A stretch of DNA of 27,035 nt from Dehalococcoidia bacterium (GTDB taxonomy: Bacteria > Chloroflexota > Dehalococcoidia > GIF9 > AB-539-J10): NCBI GenBank assembly GCA_029859145.1, contig JAOUDT010000003.1, positions 1-27,035 on the forward strand, in the 5' to 3' direction. Of the stretch, positions 7,840 through 15,799 are shown one piece after another (the stretch's first letter is position 1; every line of letters starts with the position of its first letter). The notes under the pieces are model-generated. The model worked only from the letters and a program-made list of their open reading frames with translations, was not told where the DNA came from and did no database searches. The position numbers and the translations under genes were made by a program.

Positions 7840-8805
7840 GTGAGTCGCACGAAAACGTTTTTGAAGCAAATCTTCGCCCGGGACACAAACCGGTTTTTCA
7901 TAGTTCTGACCGTAGCTCTTGTCATAGCTCTTGTCCTGACAATCTATATCTCTGCCAAGCCAACATACGAAGCTGGGCCAGCATCTCCACTATATGTATT
8001 TGATGACCTGGGCAGGCTTGTCGCCATTAACGGAACACCTCAAAGAATTATCTCCCTGGCTCCCTCCAACACCGAGATTCTGTTTGCCCTAGGTCTGGGG
8101 GACAAAGTGGTGGGAGTGACAGACTACTGTGATTATCCTCCAGAGGCCCTGGAGAAGGAGAAGGTAGGAGCATATGACATACCGGATATAGAGAAGATAG
8201 TTGCCCTTGACCCTGACCTCATACTGGTTGCGCACGGTACTACCATGGATGTTATCGATAATTTGGTAGGACTTGGGCTTACAGTATTTGGCATAAAGAC
8301 CACCGATTTAGGTGACCTGCTCAATGACATCAGAAGAATAGGGGAAATAACCGATGACGAACTGGAGGCACAAGCACTTACGTCTGCAATGGAAAGCAGG
8401 ATTCAAGCGGTGACCAATCAGACCGAAGAATTGGAGCAGACGCCAAGAGTCTTCTATATCGTCTGGCATGACCCGTTATGGACGGCCGGCTCCGGGACTT
8501 TCATTCACGAGCTAATTGAAAAGGCAGGCGGGGTGAACATCTTTCAGAATATCACCGGCTATCCGACAATCTCGATTGAAGAGGTTATTGCCCGCGACCC
8601 TGAAATAATCATCACCAGCGAATGGTCATATGACTGGGCACTTAATGCGACTGAACTTGCCAGTACCAATGCCAGTCAAACGGGCGGAGTCTATACATGC
8701 GATGATGATTTGGTTCAACGCCCGGGTCCCAGACTGGTCGAGGGCTTGGAGTGGTTTGCCCATTTCATTCACCCCGAAATATTTGGGGAGCCCGAGGGCA
8801 GCTAG
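7840..8805 (+). CDS. btuF: Corrinoid ABC transporter substrate-binding protein (BtuF-like)
   Basis: This is the extracytoplasmic binding protein of a type-II importer for cobalamin or another metal chelate. The 321-residue protein starts with an uncleaved-looking membrane anchor (about residues 18-39, RFFIVLTVALVIALVLTIYI). The two-lobed periplasmic fold follows: RIISLAPSNTEILFALGLGDKVVGVTDYCDYP (in parts), VALDPDLILVA, VFGIKTTDLGDL, AGSGTFIHELIEKAGGVNIF and IARDPEIIITSEW. There is no lipobox cysteine, so anchoring is probably by the N-terminal helix. GTG 7840 is preceded by GAGGGGGC. The gene heads an operon with cobO-, btuC- and btuD-like genes, which supports corrinoid over siderophore as substrate. 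Confidence 0.85.
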   Translation: MSRTKTFLKQIFARDTNRFFIVLTVALVIALVLTIYISAKPTYEAGPASPLYVFDDLGRLVAINGTPQRIISLAPSNTEILFALGLGDKVVGVTDYCDYPPEALEKEKVGAYDIPDIEKIVALDPDLILVAHGTTMDVIDNLVGLGLTVFGIKTTDLGDLLNDIRRIGEITDDELEAQALTSAMESRIQAVTNQTEELEQTPRVFYIVWHDPLWTAGSGTFIHELIEKAGGVNIFQNITGYPTISIEEVIARDPEIIITSEWSYDWALNATELASTNASQTGGVYTCDDDLVQRPGPRLVEGLEWFAHFIHPEIFGEPEGS

Positions 8806-8842
8806 GTGAAGCGTCTTTTTCCTGGCACGTAAAGGGGCTGAT

Positions 8843-9373
8843 GTGAAAAAGAAAGGCCTAATCCAAGTCTATACCGGAACCGGTAAAGGAAAATCCACCG
8901 CCGCCATCGGTCAGGCAGCTCGCGCCGCCGGGCACGGTTTCAAGGTCGGCTTCGTCTCTTTCTTCAAAGACCCCGAGGCGTTCGGGTATGGTGAATATAA
9001 ATCCCTGAAAAAACTGGGGATAGAGACTTTTCTTCTTGCCAGGAAACATCCTCACTTCTACAAGGAACTGAATCCTGACGATGTCTGCCAGGAATGCCGC
9101 CAAGGACTGGACTTCATTAGGCAGCTTTTTCAGGACCCGTCCTGGGATATGCTGATCCTGGACGAGATAAACATCGCCGTACGCGACGGATTCTTGGGAG
9201 AAAAGGATGTCCTTGCTCTTCTGGAGGCGAAGCCAGCAAAGCTGGAGCTTGTCTTGACCGGTCGCGCCGTCACAGAAAAAATTATGGAAAAGGCGGATTT
9301 GGTCAGCGAAGTGAGGGAAGTGAAGCACCCTTATAGGCAAGGAATAAAGAGCCGCGCAGGCATCGAATACTGA
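8843..9373 (+). CDS. cobO: Corrinoid adenosyltransferase (CobO/BtuR family)
   Basis: This enzyme transfers the adenosyl group of ATP to cob(I)alamin or its precursors. The 176-residue protein begins with the family P-loop, YTGTGKGKSTAA (residues 10-21). It then has VGFVSFFKD, the acidic LILDEINIAV near residue 106, and LVLTGRA, followed by the usual short C-terminal HPYRQGI region. It lacks the longest C-terminal extension of some CobO proteins but is within family range. A GTG start at 8843 is set by AAAGGGG seven bases upstream; the ATG at 8841 is followed directly by TGA and cannot be used. It lies inside the transport operon, implying that imported corrinoid is adenosylated on entry. Confidence 0.88.
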   Translation: MKKKGLIQVYTGTGKGKSTAAIGQAARAAGHGFKVGFVSFFKDPEAFGYGEYKSLKKLGIETFLLARKHPHFYKELNPDDVCQECRQGLDFIRQLFQDPSWDMLILDEINIAVRDGFLGEKDVLALLEAKPAKLELVLTGRAVTEKIMEKADLVSEVREVKHPYRQGIKSRAGIEY

Positions 9374-9378
9374 AAACG

Positions 9379-10494
9379 ATGGCACGTACTGCATCTGAGT
9401 TACTTACTCAGCCCGTTATTCCCTATGCTATTCGCTGGCAAAGTAGAGTCTACTCATTACTGGGTCTTGCTGGATTACTCGTGGTGGTAGTCGTGTTTGC
9501 CACCACTCTGGGAAGCGTTCATATTCCGTTTACCACGACGTTTCAGGTCCTTCTCTCTCAACTGCCCTTCGTTGACATTTCCCCTGCCTCCCCCGAAATC
9601 TACGGGATGCCTCTGAGCCCGGAAATTCTGAAGACGATAATCATTGATATCCGGCTGCCGCGCATCCTGTTTGCCGGTCTAGTAGGAGCAGCCCTGGCAG
9701 TGGCTGGAGCTACTTATCAAGGACTGTTCCGCAATCCTCTGGCCGACCCTTATCTTTTAGGTGTAGCTTCAGGAGCTGGGCTGGGGGCGACCATTGCCAT
9801 GCTCACTCCTTTCACCTTAGCTTGGATGAGTTTTGGGGCCGTGCCATTATTTGCCTTCATTGGTGCCATAGGCGCCGTGGCTGTGGTCTATTTGCTGGCC
9901 CGTGTCGGCAAAACCCTGCCCGCCACCACACTTATCCTGGCTGGAGTAGCTCTAAACGCTCTTCTGGCCTCCATCACCTCCTATCTCATGATCATTTCCG
10001 GTGAAGAACTACCTGGGATTCTATACTGGCTGCTGGGTGGACTTTACCTGACCAACTGGTCTCAGGTGTGGGTGGTCCTCCCCTGTGTACTAGCGGGCCT
10101 GGTGGTCATCTGGATTCATGCCCGACCGCTCAATGTCATGCAGCTTGACGAAGAGCAGGCCCAACAACTGGGCATCAATGTGGAAAGAGTTAAGCTCATA
10201 CTACTGGCGGCTGCCACCCTTATTACCTCCTCAGCGATTTGCTTCACTGGCCTTATCGGTTTTGTCGGCATATTCGTCCCTCACGCAGTGAGGCTTATCT
10301 GGGGGCCGGACCACCGGTTTTTGCTCCCTCTATCCACGCTGGTGGGCGCCATCTTTCTCATCCTGGCCGACACTTTGGCCCGTACCATTCATATTCCTTC
10401 CACTGAGATTCCCGTAGGAATAGTTACTGCCCTCTGTGGAGCGCCTTTCTTTATTTATCTATTGCGCAGGAGGAAGGGGCTGGCTTTCTTCTGA
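9379..10494 (+). CDS. btuC: Corrinoid/iron-chelate ABC transporter permease (BtuC/FecCD family)
   Basis: This is the membrane subunit of the corrinoid importer. The 371-residue protein has many hydrophobic helices, beginning with VYSLLGLAGLLVVVVVFA. Family landmarks are RLPRILFAGLVGAALAVAGATYQGLFRNPLADPYLLG (read in parts), LILAGVALNALL, and the coupling-helix region LDEEQAQQLGINVERVK. The C-terminal part has FVGIFVPHAVRLIWGPDHRFLLP, STEIPVGIVTALCGAPFF and a charged RRRKG tail. Length is slightly above the common 330-350 because of a longer N-terminus. The ATG is 5 bp after the cobO stop with no clear ribosome-binding site, which fits translational coupling. Confidence 0.9.
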   Translation: MARTASELLTQPVIPYAIRWQSRVYSLLGLAGLLVVVVVFATTLGSVHIPFTTTFQVLLSQLPFVDISPASPEIYGMPLSPEILKTIIIDIRLPRILFAGLVGAALAVAGATYQGLFRNPLADPYLLGVASGAGLGATIAMLTPFTLAWMSFGAVPLFAFIGAIGAVAVVYLLARVGKTLPATTLILAGVALNALLASITSYLMIISGEELPGILYWLLGGLYLTNWSQVWVVLPCVLAGLVVIWIHARPLNVMQLDEEQAQQLGINVERVKLILLAAATLITSSAICFTGLIGFVGIFVPHAVRLIWGPDHRFLLPLSTLVGAIFLILADTLARTIHIPSTEIPVGIVTALCGAPFFIYLLRRRKGLAFF

Positions 10495-10508
10495 AAGGAT
10501 AAGACACT

Positions 10509-11300
10509 ATGATTGAACTGGACAATGTCAGCCTGGGCTACGACCATCGAGCCATCTTGCACGATGTAAGTATGAAGGCCAGACCCGGCCAAGTACTGGG
10601 GCTGGTCGGCCCCAATGGCTCGGGGAAGTCGACCTTAATCAAGGGCATGACTCGGGTAATCGACCTGTTCTCCGGGCGTATCTCGATTGACGGCCGCGAT
10701 ATAAAAACTATTAAGCGAGACGAATTGGCTCGCCTAGTGGCCACGGTGCCGCAAAGCCCGGCTTTGCCCGGGGCGTTCACGGCTTTTGAAGTGGTGCTTA
10801 TGGGACGAACGCCTCGCCTCGGGCTTCTCCGCTACGAGGGAGGAAAAGACTTGGCTATCGCCTGGCAAGCCATGGCGGCCACCCATACCCGATCATTCGC
10901 CGAGCGCAGAGTAAGTGAGCTCTCGGGAGGAGAAAGACAGAGGCTTATTATCGCTCGGGCACTAGCCCAGCAGCCAAAGGCGATGCTCCTTGACGAGCCC
11001 ACTGCCAATCTTGATATAAACCATCAAGTCGAGATTCTCAATCTGGTCAAGAGCCTTTGCCTGGAGCAGAGTTTGACCGTCATTATCGCTCTACATGATT
11101 TGAACTTAGCTGCTCAATACTGCGATTGGATGGTCATGCTAAATGGCGGGAGAATTTACACTGAAGGCACGCCAGCCGACATACTCACAGTCCAGAATAT
11201 CAAGGAAGTTTACGGAGCTGAAGTATGCGTTTATCCCCACCCCATTAATAAATTACCCACCACACTCATCACCGCCAGCAGGAGTCACGGAACGAGCTAG
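10509..11300 (+). CDS. btuD: Corrinoid/iron-chelate ABC transporter ATPase (BtuD/FecE family)
   Basis: This is the ATP-hydrolysing subunit of the importer. The 263-residue protein has Walker A GPNGSGKST (residues 34-42), a Q-loop in ATVPQSP, the signature LSGGERQRL near residue 138, Walker B AMLLDEPTANLD, and the switch histidine in IIALHDLN. The C-terminal tail ends in CVYPHPINKLPTTLI and a short polar end. AAAGGAT precedes the ATG. It is the last gene of the btuF-cobO-btuC-btuD-like operon. The final 57 codons are duplicated in decayed form at 15612-15783, after the frhB-iorAB cassette. Confidence 0.9.
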   Translation: MIELDNVSLGYDHRAILHDVSMKARPGQVLGLVGPNGSGKSTLIKGMTRVIDLFSGRISIDGRDIKTIKRDELARLVATVPQSPALPGAFTAFEVVLMGRTPRLGLLRYEGGKDLAIAWQAMAATHTRSFAERRVSELSGGERQRLIIARALAQQPKAMLLDEPTANLDINHQVEILNLVKSLCLEQSLTVIIALHDLNLAAQYCDWMVMLNGGRIYTEGTPADILTVQNIKEVYGAEVCVYPHPINKLPTTLITASRSHGTS

Positions 11301-11422
11301 TACAACTCCTTATGGTCTCTGGCATCCCCGTCGAGACAAAAGGCTAGTTCGCCATAAATTCACGAATTCCTCAACAAAATAGCGTTTTGTATCCCCCTTA
11401 GCTCCATAAACTAGTACGACTA

Positions 11423-11451
11423 TTGACAAAAATGATATCTTAGTTTTATAC
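11423..11451 (+). promoter_or_regulatory. Promoter of the frhB-iorAB operon
   Basis: A perfect TTGACA at 11423-11428, a 17-bp spacer, and TTATAC at 11446-11451 (four of six). The predicted start near 11458 gives a leader of about 55 nt containing GGGGGTGA before the ATG. A small AT-rich hairpin (ACAAAA/TTTTGT at 11374-11390) lies upstream, between the btuD stop and this promoter. Confidence 0.6.
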
Positions 11452-11512
11452 CATTCTTGGCGATTAAGACCGTAGGTTCGTAGAAAGACTAAATGATTAC
11501 GGGGGTGATTTG

Positions 11513-12625
11513 ATGAGCCCAGAGCTGCCCGGACTCGATAGGCTTCAGAAGCAGGTATTATCCCAAGGCCTGTGTAGCTTTTGCGGAGCATGCACCGGAA
11601 TGTGCCCCTACCTGGTTCCGTTTAAAGGGAGGGTGGCAGTGATGGACTCTTGTCCGGTGACTGAGTCGCGATGTTGCCAATTCTGCCCCCAAATTGGGGT
11701 GGACCTTGATCTTGTTGCCCGCACCCTTTTTGGGGTTTCCTACAGTGCCGAGCCTATTGGTGAGGTGCGTGAGGTGATCATAGCCAGAAGCAGGGAGACG
11801 GAAGTACGAGAACGAGCTCAGTACGGGGGGACTGCGTCGACACTGATACGCGTAGCACTGCAAAGTGGAGTAATTAGCACAGCCGTTCTCGCCAAATTGG
11901 TGGAAGGTGTCCCTCAGGGCGTCACCGTCTCCTCAGCAAAGGAAGTCCTAGACTGTCGCGGCTCTAGCTACCTGGTCTGCCCCGTCTTAGAGGCTTTTCA
12001 CAGATGGCAGCCTGAGGATAATGATAGAGTCGGAATAGTAGGCACACCCTGCCAGACATTGGCAGTAGCCCATATGAGAACCTGCTCTCTTTCGGCACAA
12101 AGCAACATCAGCAGAGCCAACCTCGTCATCGGATTGTTCTGTACATGGGCTCTCTCCCACAGTTTTCGTAAGGTGTTGGCAAAATGGGCACCGCTTTCAG
12201 CGATAAGAAAAACCGATATACCACCGCCCCCAGCCAGTGTCCTTCGCGCCTATACCGCAGATAGGTGCCTGTCAATACCACTGGATGACGTAAAACCTTT
12301 TATTCCTCCTGCCTGTGCTCTTTGCTGGGATATGACCGCGGAGATGACTGACGTCTCTGTAGGCGCTGCAGAGGGCCTAGAGGGCTGGAATACGGTAATA
12401 ATCCGCACCAAGAAGGGTCAAGAGCTTGTAAGAACATCGGTGTCGGAGGGGCTTTTGGAGACAGAGGAGCTACCAAAGGCGAATCTGGACCACTTGATGG
12501 AATCTGCCCGACTCAAGAAAAGGCGAGCTCTCCAAAACCGTGTCCGGAAGAGCGGTAAGAGAGGAGATTTGCTTTACCTGAAAGTCAAGCATGATACCGT
12601 GGAGCGAATCCTGAGGAACGCCTAG
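11513..12625 (+). CDS. FrhB/FdhB-family iron-sulfur oxidoreductase subunit
   Basis: This resembles the beta subunit of coenzyme F420 hydrogenase/dehydrogenase (FrhB) and relatives such as FdhB and FpoF. These are flavin and Fe-S proteins that pass electrons between ferredoxin-type centres and F420 or other acceptors. The 370-residue protein has an N-terminal CxxCxxCxxxCP cluster motif (C21, C24, C27, C31) and a further cysteine group, CPVTESRCCQFCP. Family segments are AQYGGTASTLIRVAL, VGIVGTPCQTLAV, LVIGLFCTW, and the late cysteines in PPACALCWDM before DVSVGAAEG. ATG 11513 is chosen over TTG 11510 because of GGGGGTGA spacing. It is followed 20 bp later by iorA, so a role as an electron partner of indolepyruvate oxidoreductase is likely. 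Whether it uses F420 is unknown. Confidence 0.8.
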   Translation: MSPELPGLDRLQKQVLSQGLCSFCGACTGMCPYLVPFKGRVAVMDSCPVTESRCCQFCPQIGVDLDLVARTLFGVSYSAEPIGEVREVIIARSRETEVRERAQYGGTASTLIRVALQSGVISTAVLAKLVEGVPQGVTVSSAKEVLDCRGSSYLVCPVLEAFHRWQPEDNDRVGIVGTPCQTLAVAHMRTCSLSAQSNISRANLVIGLFCTWALSHSFRKVLAKWAPLSAIRKTDIPPPPASVLRAYTADRCLSIPLDDVKPFIPPACALCWDMTAEMTDVSVGAAEGLEGWNTVIIRTKKGQELVRTSVSEGLLETEELPKANLDHLMESARLKKRRALQNRVRKSGKRGDLLYLKVKHDTVERILRNA

Positions 12626-12645
12626 GCTCGTCAAGGAAGAGAGAT

Positions 12646-14562
12646 ATGGTTGCATTGACAGCAAACGCTGCGGGCAAAACTGAGCTCCTTATTGGTAATG
12701 AGGCCATAGCAAGAGGGGCACTGGAGGCAGGCGTCAGAGTGGCTGCCTCGTACCCGGGAACCCCATCGAGCGAGATCCTTGAAAACCTGGCTGCTGTTGC
12801 TGAGGAGGCAGGCCTCTATGCAGAGTGGTCAGTCAACGAGAAAGTGGCTGTCGAGGTAGGCGCTGCGGCTTCCTTTGCCGGTTTGCGGGCTATCGTTAGC
12901 TTCAAACATGAGGGGTTGAATGTTGCCCTTGATACGCTGTGTCATTTGAACCTGACGGGGACCAAGGGGGGGCTAGTGGTAGTAGTCTGCGATGATCCCG
13001 GCGGTTGGTCCAGCCCATCAGAGAATGATTCACGAGCAATCGTCCAGTGGCTTAACGTGCCGCTGTTTGAGCCTTCCACTCCTCAGGAGGCTAAGGATAT
13101 GACCCGGTGGGCTTTCGAATTGTCAGAACAGACAGGCACCTACTGTGTGATGCGAAGTATCACAAGAGTGTCGCACACCACCGGCACCGTGGTCCTGGGA
13201 GAGATTGCCAGTCGGGATACACCTGCCCATTTTGATACCTCAAAGCTTTTTGTGTTCGTCCCAATCATCAAGAAGCACGGCAACCTGCTGACAAAGGTTG
13301 AGCAAGTAAAGGAAATATTCGAGAAGTCCCAGTTCAATTACTACGAGGGGCCTGAACACCCTGAACTGGTGATGATTTCTTCCGGCAGTGGTCGGCTTTA
13401 CTCCGCGGAGGCGGTGGAGTGCTTGCGGTTGGAGAAGAGGGTTGGCATTGTTCACCTGGGAACAACCTGGCCCGTACCTGCCAAGTTCGTGGAAAAACAA
13501 TTGTCTCAAACCTCAAGGGTATTAGTGGTGGAAGAGGTAGACCCATTTGTGGAACGAAATCTCAAGGTAGTGGCCGCGGACAGCGGCTGGCTTGACAGAG
13601 ACCATGTTATCTATGGCAAGGCTAGTGGACATATAAAACCAGTTGGCGAGTTGAGCCCGGAAATAGTGATAAACGCTTTGGCAAGGTTGACAGGCATTAA
13701 GCATGAGCCGCGGAGCAAAGAGTATGATGAGAGAGCAAAGCAAGCCGCCAAGGATCTAGTTATTGACCGGGAGCTAATGTGGTGTCCAGGTTGTCCTCAT
13801 CGGGCAACCTTCTGGACGATAAAGAATGCCTTTCGTTTGGATGGGAGGGATGGCTTTGTCTCTGGGGACATCGGATGCTATGCTCTCGATCGTCGAGGGG
13901 CAGGCGGCTATCTGGCAACGAAGATAGCCCTGGCAATGGGCTCGGGCGCCGGTGTAGCCTCTGGACTAGGCAAGCTTGACCAGTTTGGCTTTAGCCAGCC
14001 GGTAATCGCAGTGTGCGGCGATTCCACATTCTACCACGCTGCAATCCCCGCCCTGATTAATGCCAAATATAACAGGTCCGATGTCATTATGATGATTCTC
14101 GACAACAGTGCGACAGCTATGACCGGTTTCCAGCCACATCCCGGGGTCGGTGTAAACGCAATGGGGAAAGCCGCGCCGGTCGTTGATATAGAGGGGCTGT
14201 GCCGAGGGTTGGACATCCCGGTGGAAGTGATGGACCCCTTTGACATTACTGAGAACACCAAAAGACTGGTTGAGCTTATGTCAGATAGGAGTGGAGCGAG
14301 GGTGGTCATTATGCGTCATCCCTGTGTCCTTCTTCGACCGCCCGGTGAGAAAACGCCATTCAAGGTTTCGGTAGACATCTCGAAGTGCCGGGGAGACGAA
14401 TGTGGTTGTGCAAAATACTGTGTCAGAGCCTTCAAGTGTCCTGGTCTAGTCTGGGATAGGACTAGAGGGAGGGCTCAAATAGATGAGGCGGTCTGTGTTG
14501 GCTGTGGGGTATGCACCTGTACATGCCCGGCCTCCGCCATAATGAAGGAGCCAAGTGAGTAA
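12646..14562 (+). CDS. iorA: Indolepyruvate:ferredoxin oxidoreductase, alpha subunit
   Basis: IorA oxidatively decarboxylates aryl pyruvates, from transaminated aromatic amino acids, to aryl-acetyl-CoA while reducing ferredoxin. The 638-residue protein has the N-terminal pyrimidine domain (ASYPGTPSSEILENL, EWSVNEKVAVEVG, VVVVCDDPGGWSSPSENDSR). Its TPP-binding domain has MWCPGCPHRATFW, GDIGCYAL and GDSTFYHAAIPAL with DNSATAMTGFQPHPG. A C-terminal two-cluster ferredoxin domain starts near residue 575. The second cluster motif is regular, CVGCGVCTCTCP. The first is unusual, with CRGDECGCAKYC and then CP instead of a simple CxxCxxC. AAGGAAGAGAG precedes ATG 12646. It overlaps iorB by 8 bp. The usual name suits the sequence; phenylpyruvate or related acids are equally possible substrates. 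Confidence 0.92.
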   Translation: MVALTANAAGKTELLIGNEAIARGALEAGVRVAASYPGTPSSEILENLAAVAEEAGLYAEWSVNEKVAVEVGAAASFAGLRAIVSFKHEGLNVALDTLCHLNLTGTKGGLVVVVCDDPGGWSSPSENDSRAIVQWLNVPLFEPSTPQEAKDMTRWAFELSEQTGTYCVMRSITRVSHTTGTVVLGEIASRDTPAHFDTSKLFVFVPIIKKHGNLLTKVEQVKEIFEKSQFNYYEGPEHPELVMISSGSGRLYSAEAVECLRLEKRVGIVHLGTTWPVPAKFVEKQLSQTSRVLVVEEVDPFVERNLKVVAADSGWLDRDHVIYGKASGHIKPVGELSPEIVINALARLTGIKHEPRSKEYDERAKQAAKDLVIDRELMWCPGCPHRATFWTIKNAFRLDGRDGFVSGDIGCYALDRRGAGGYLATKIALAMGSGAGVASGLGKLDQFGFSQPVIAVCGDSTFYHAAIPALINAKYNRSDVIMMILDNSATAMTGFQPHPGVGVNAMGKAAPVVDIEGLCRGLDIPVEVMDPFDITENTKRLVELMSDRSGARVVIMRHPCVLLRPPGEKTPFKVSVDISKCRGDECGCAKYCVRAFKCPGLVWDRTRGRAQIDEAVCVGCGVCTCTCPASAIMKEPSE

Positions 14563-15187
14563 GGACAAACTCTCTGTAGACCCACTGAATATCGTTGTGT
14601 GTGGTGTCGGCGGACAGGGGAATATCCTGATTGCTCGTCTTGCGGGGAGGTCACTGGCCAAGCGTGGTTATATAGTGACAATCGGCGAGACGTATGGAGC
14701 TTCACAGCGAGGCGGCGATGTAATGAGCAACATTCGGCTATCCGTGCGTCACAGATATGGGCCTCTCATTCCCCCCGGTGGCGCCCACATTGTGCTCGGA
14801 TTGGAACCTTTGGAGACGCTGCGAATTCTGGTGGACTTTGGTAACCCTCAGGTAGCTACCATTACCAACACACGCCCTATCCTTCCGGTGACAGTGGGTA
14901 TGGGCGTTACTCAGTATCCCGATTATGACGAGCTGAGGCGAGCCATAGCACAGCTGTCAAGACAGGTTTGGTTCCTAGACGCTACTGAGGTTGCTCTAGG
15001 TTTGGGTTCGGTACGCCTGACCAACATGGTTATGCTTGGTGCGCTAGTTGGCTCCTCCCTTCTGCCAATTACTAAGGCGCAGCTAGAGGAAGAAATAAAG
15101 GAAAGGTTTCCCAAGGACACGCTGAAGCCTATTCTTGAGGCATTCAGGAAGGGGCTGAGCCACACCCGAGCTACAGGTTGTGCTTGA
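14555..15187 (+). CDS. iorB: Indolepyruvate oxidoreductase, beta subunit
   Basis: This is the small gamma-domain subunit that completes the IorAB complex. The 210-residue protein begins with the family glycine loop, VVCGVGGQGNILIARLAGRSLA, followed by ETYGASQRGGDVMSNIR (the conserved SQRGG segment), a PPGGAHIVLGLEPLETLR region and the later TNMVMLGALVGSSLLP. Length is typical. The GTG start at 14555 overlaps the iorA stop and is preceded by AAGGAG inside iorA, so it is translationally coupled. No further gene follows in the operon; the next 600 bp contain only a btuD-like remnant. Confidence 0.92.
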   Translation: MSKDKLSVDPLNIVVCGVGGQGNILIARLAGRSLAKRGYIVTIGETYGASQRGGDVMSNIRLSVRHRYGPLIPPGGAHIVLGLEPLETLRILVDFGNPQVATITNTRPILPVTVGMGVTQYPDYDELRRAIAQLSRQVWFLDATEVALGLGSVRLTNMVMLGALVGSSLLPITKAQLEEEIKERFPKDTLKPILEAFRKGLSHTRATGCA

Positions 15188-15611
15188 GACTGATAGATAA
15201 CAGGAAACTAGCCAGTAGCCCAAACTGCGGGGTGAGGAGGTGGGAGATTCCAGGAATTCGGTGCCTGAATCCGCGTGTTTTGGAAAGTGTTATAGGGACT
15301 CTACTATGTCATTTTCGACCATAATAGATGTACCCGTTTCTGTTGAGTTAACCAAGTAAATGACGTTCTTGCTGCCACGAGAACGCTGGGTGCCCATCTA
15401 TTTCTGGCACTAAGAGCAGTTCATCCATATCACCTCTTCTGGTATATCGGGGTTACCCGTGGAGATGCCCTCAATTCGAAAGGCGTACGTTGCAGTGCCC
15501 TCAAGCACCTATGGAGATTGTTTCGTGGTGGACGGAAAACAATTTGATATGGATCCGGAGATGACCCTTTGCGTAGCAGAATAGGCTGTTGTGCCTCAAG
15601 TGGAAGGGGCA
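15188..15611 (+). other. Intergenic stretch after iorB, no convincing gene
   Basis: About 420 bp without a supported gene. Short reading frames exist: one of about 39 codons starts at 15465 (MPSIRKAY) and ends with TAG at 15582, leading in the same frame into the btuD-like remnant. I do not recognise it and it may be chance or decayed DNA. No clear terminator was found for iorAB. Confidence 0.5.
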
Positions 15612-15783
15612 ATGGTCGCGCTAGATGGGGGGGAAGGTTTACGCCGAACGCACGCCACTCGTCATACTGAAAGCGCCGAATATCAAGAAAGCTTACGAAG
15701 TTGAAGTATGTGTTTATCCCCACCCCATTAATAGACTACCCACCACACTCATCACCGCCGGCCAGACTCACCAACCAAGCTGA
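15612..15783 (+). pseudogene. Decayed copy of the last 57 codons of a btuD-like gene
   Basis: From an ATG at 15612 to a TGA at 15781-15783 the sequence aligns codon for codon with 11130-11300 of the intact ATPase gene. The product would read MVALDGG, then VYAERTP, then EVEVCVYPHPINRLPTTLI, against MVMLNGG, IYTEGTP, AEVCVYPHPINKLPTTLI in the intact copy. The remnant is 172 nt long and the intact segment 171, because a run of seven G near 15627-15633 carries one extra base and shifts the frame. The last 50 bp or so are nearly identical at the DNA level; the 5' part is more diverged. No Walker motifs or other upstream ATPase sequence could be recognised before it, so it is a 3'-end fragment only. 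Confidence 0.8.
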
Positions 15784-15799
15784 CAGAACCCCCTCTTCA

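Noticed and set aside
7755..8003. An 82-codon plus-strand reading frame starting in the btuF promoter
   Set aside because: It overlaps the promoter, the operator and the btuF start in another frame and has no family resemblance.
12646..14562. Calling the large TPP enzyme pyruvate or 2-oxoglutarate oxidoreductase
   Set aside because: The domain order (pyrimidine domain, TPP domain, C-terminal two-cluster ferredoxin) and the separate small GVGGQG subunit are those of IorA/IorB.
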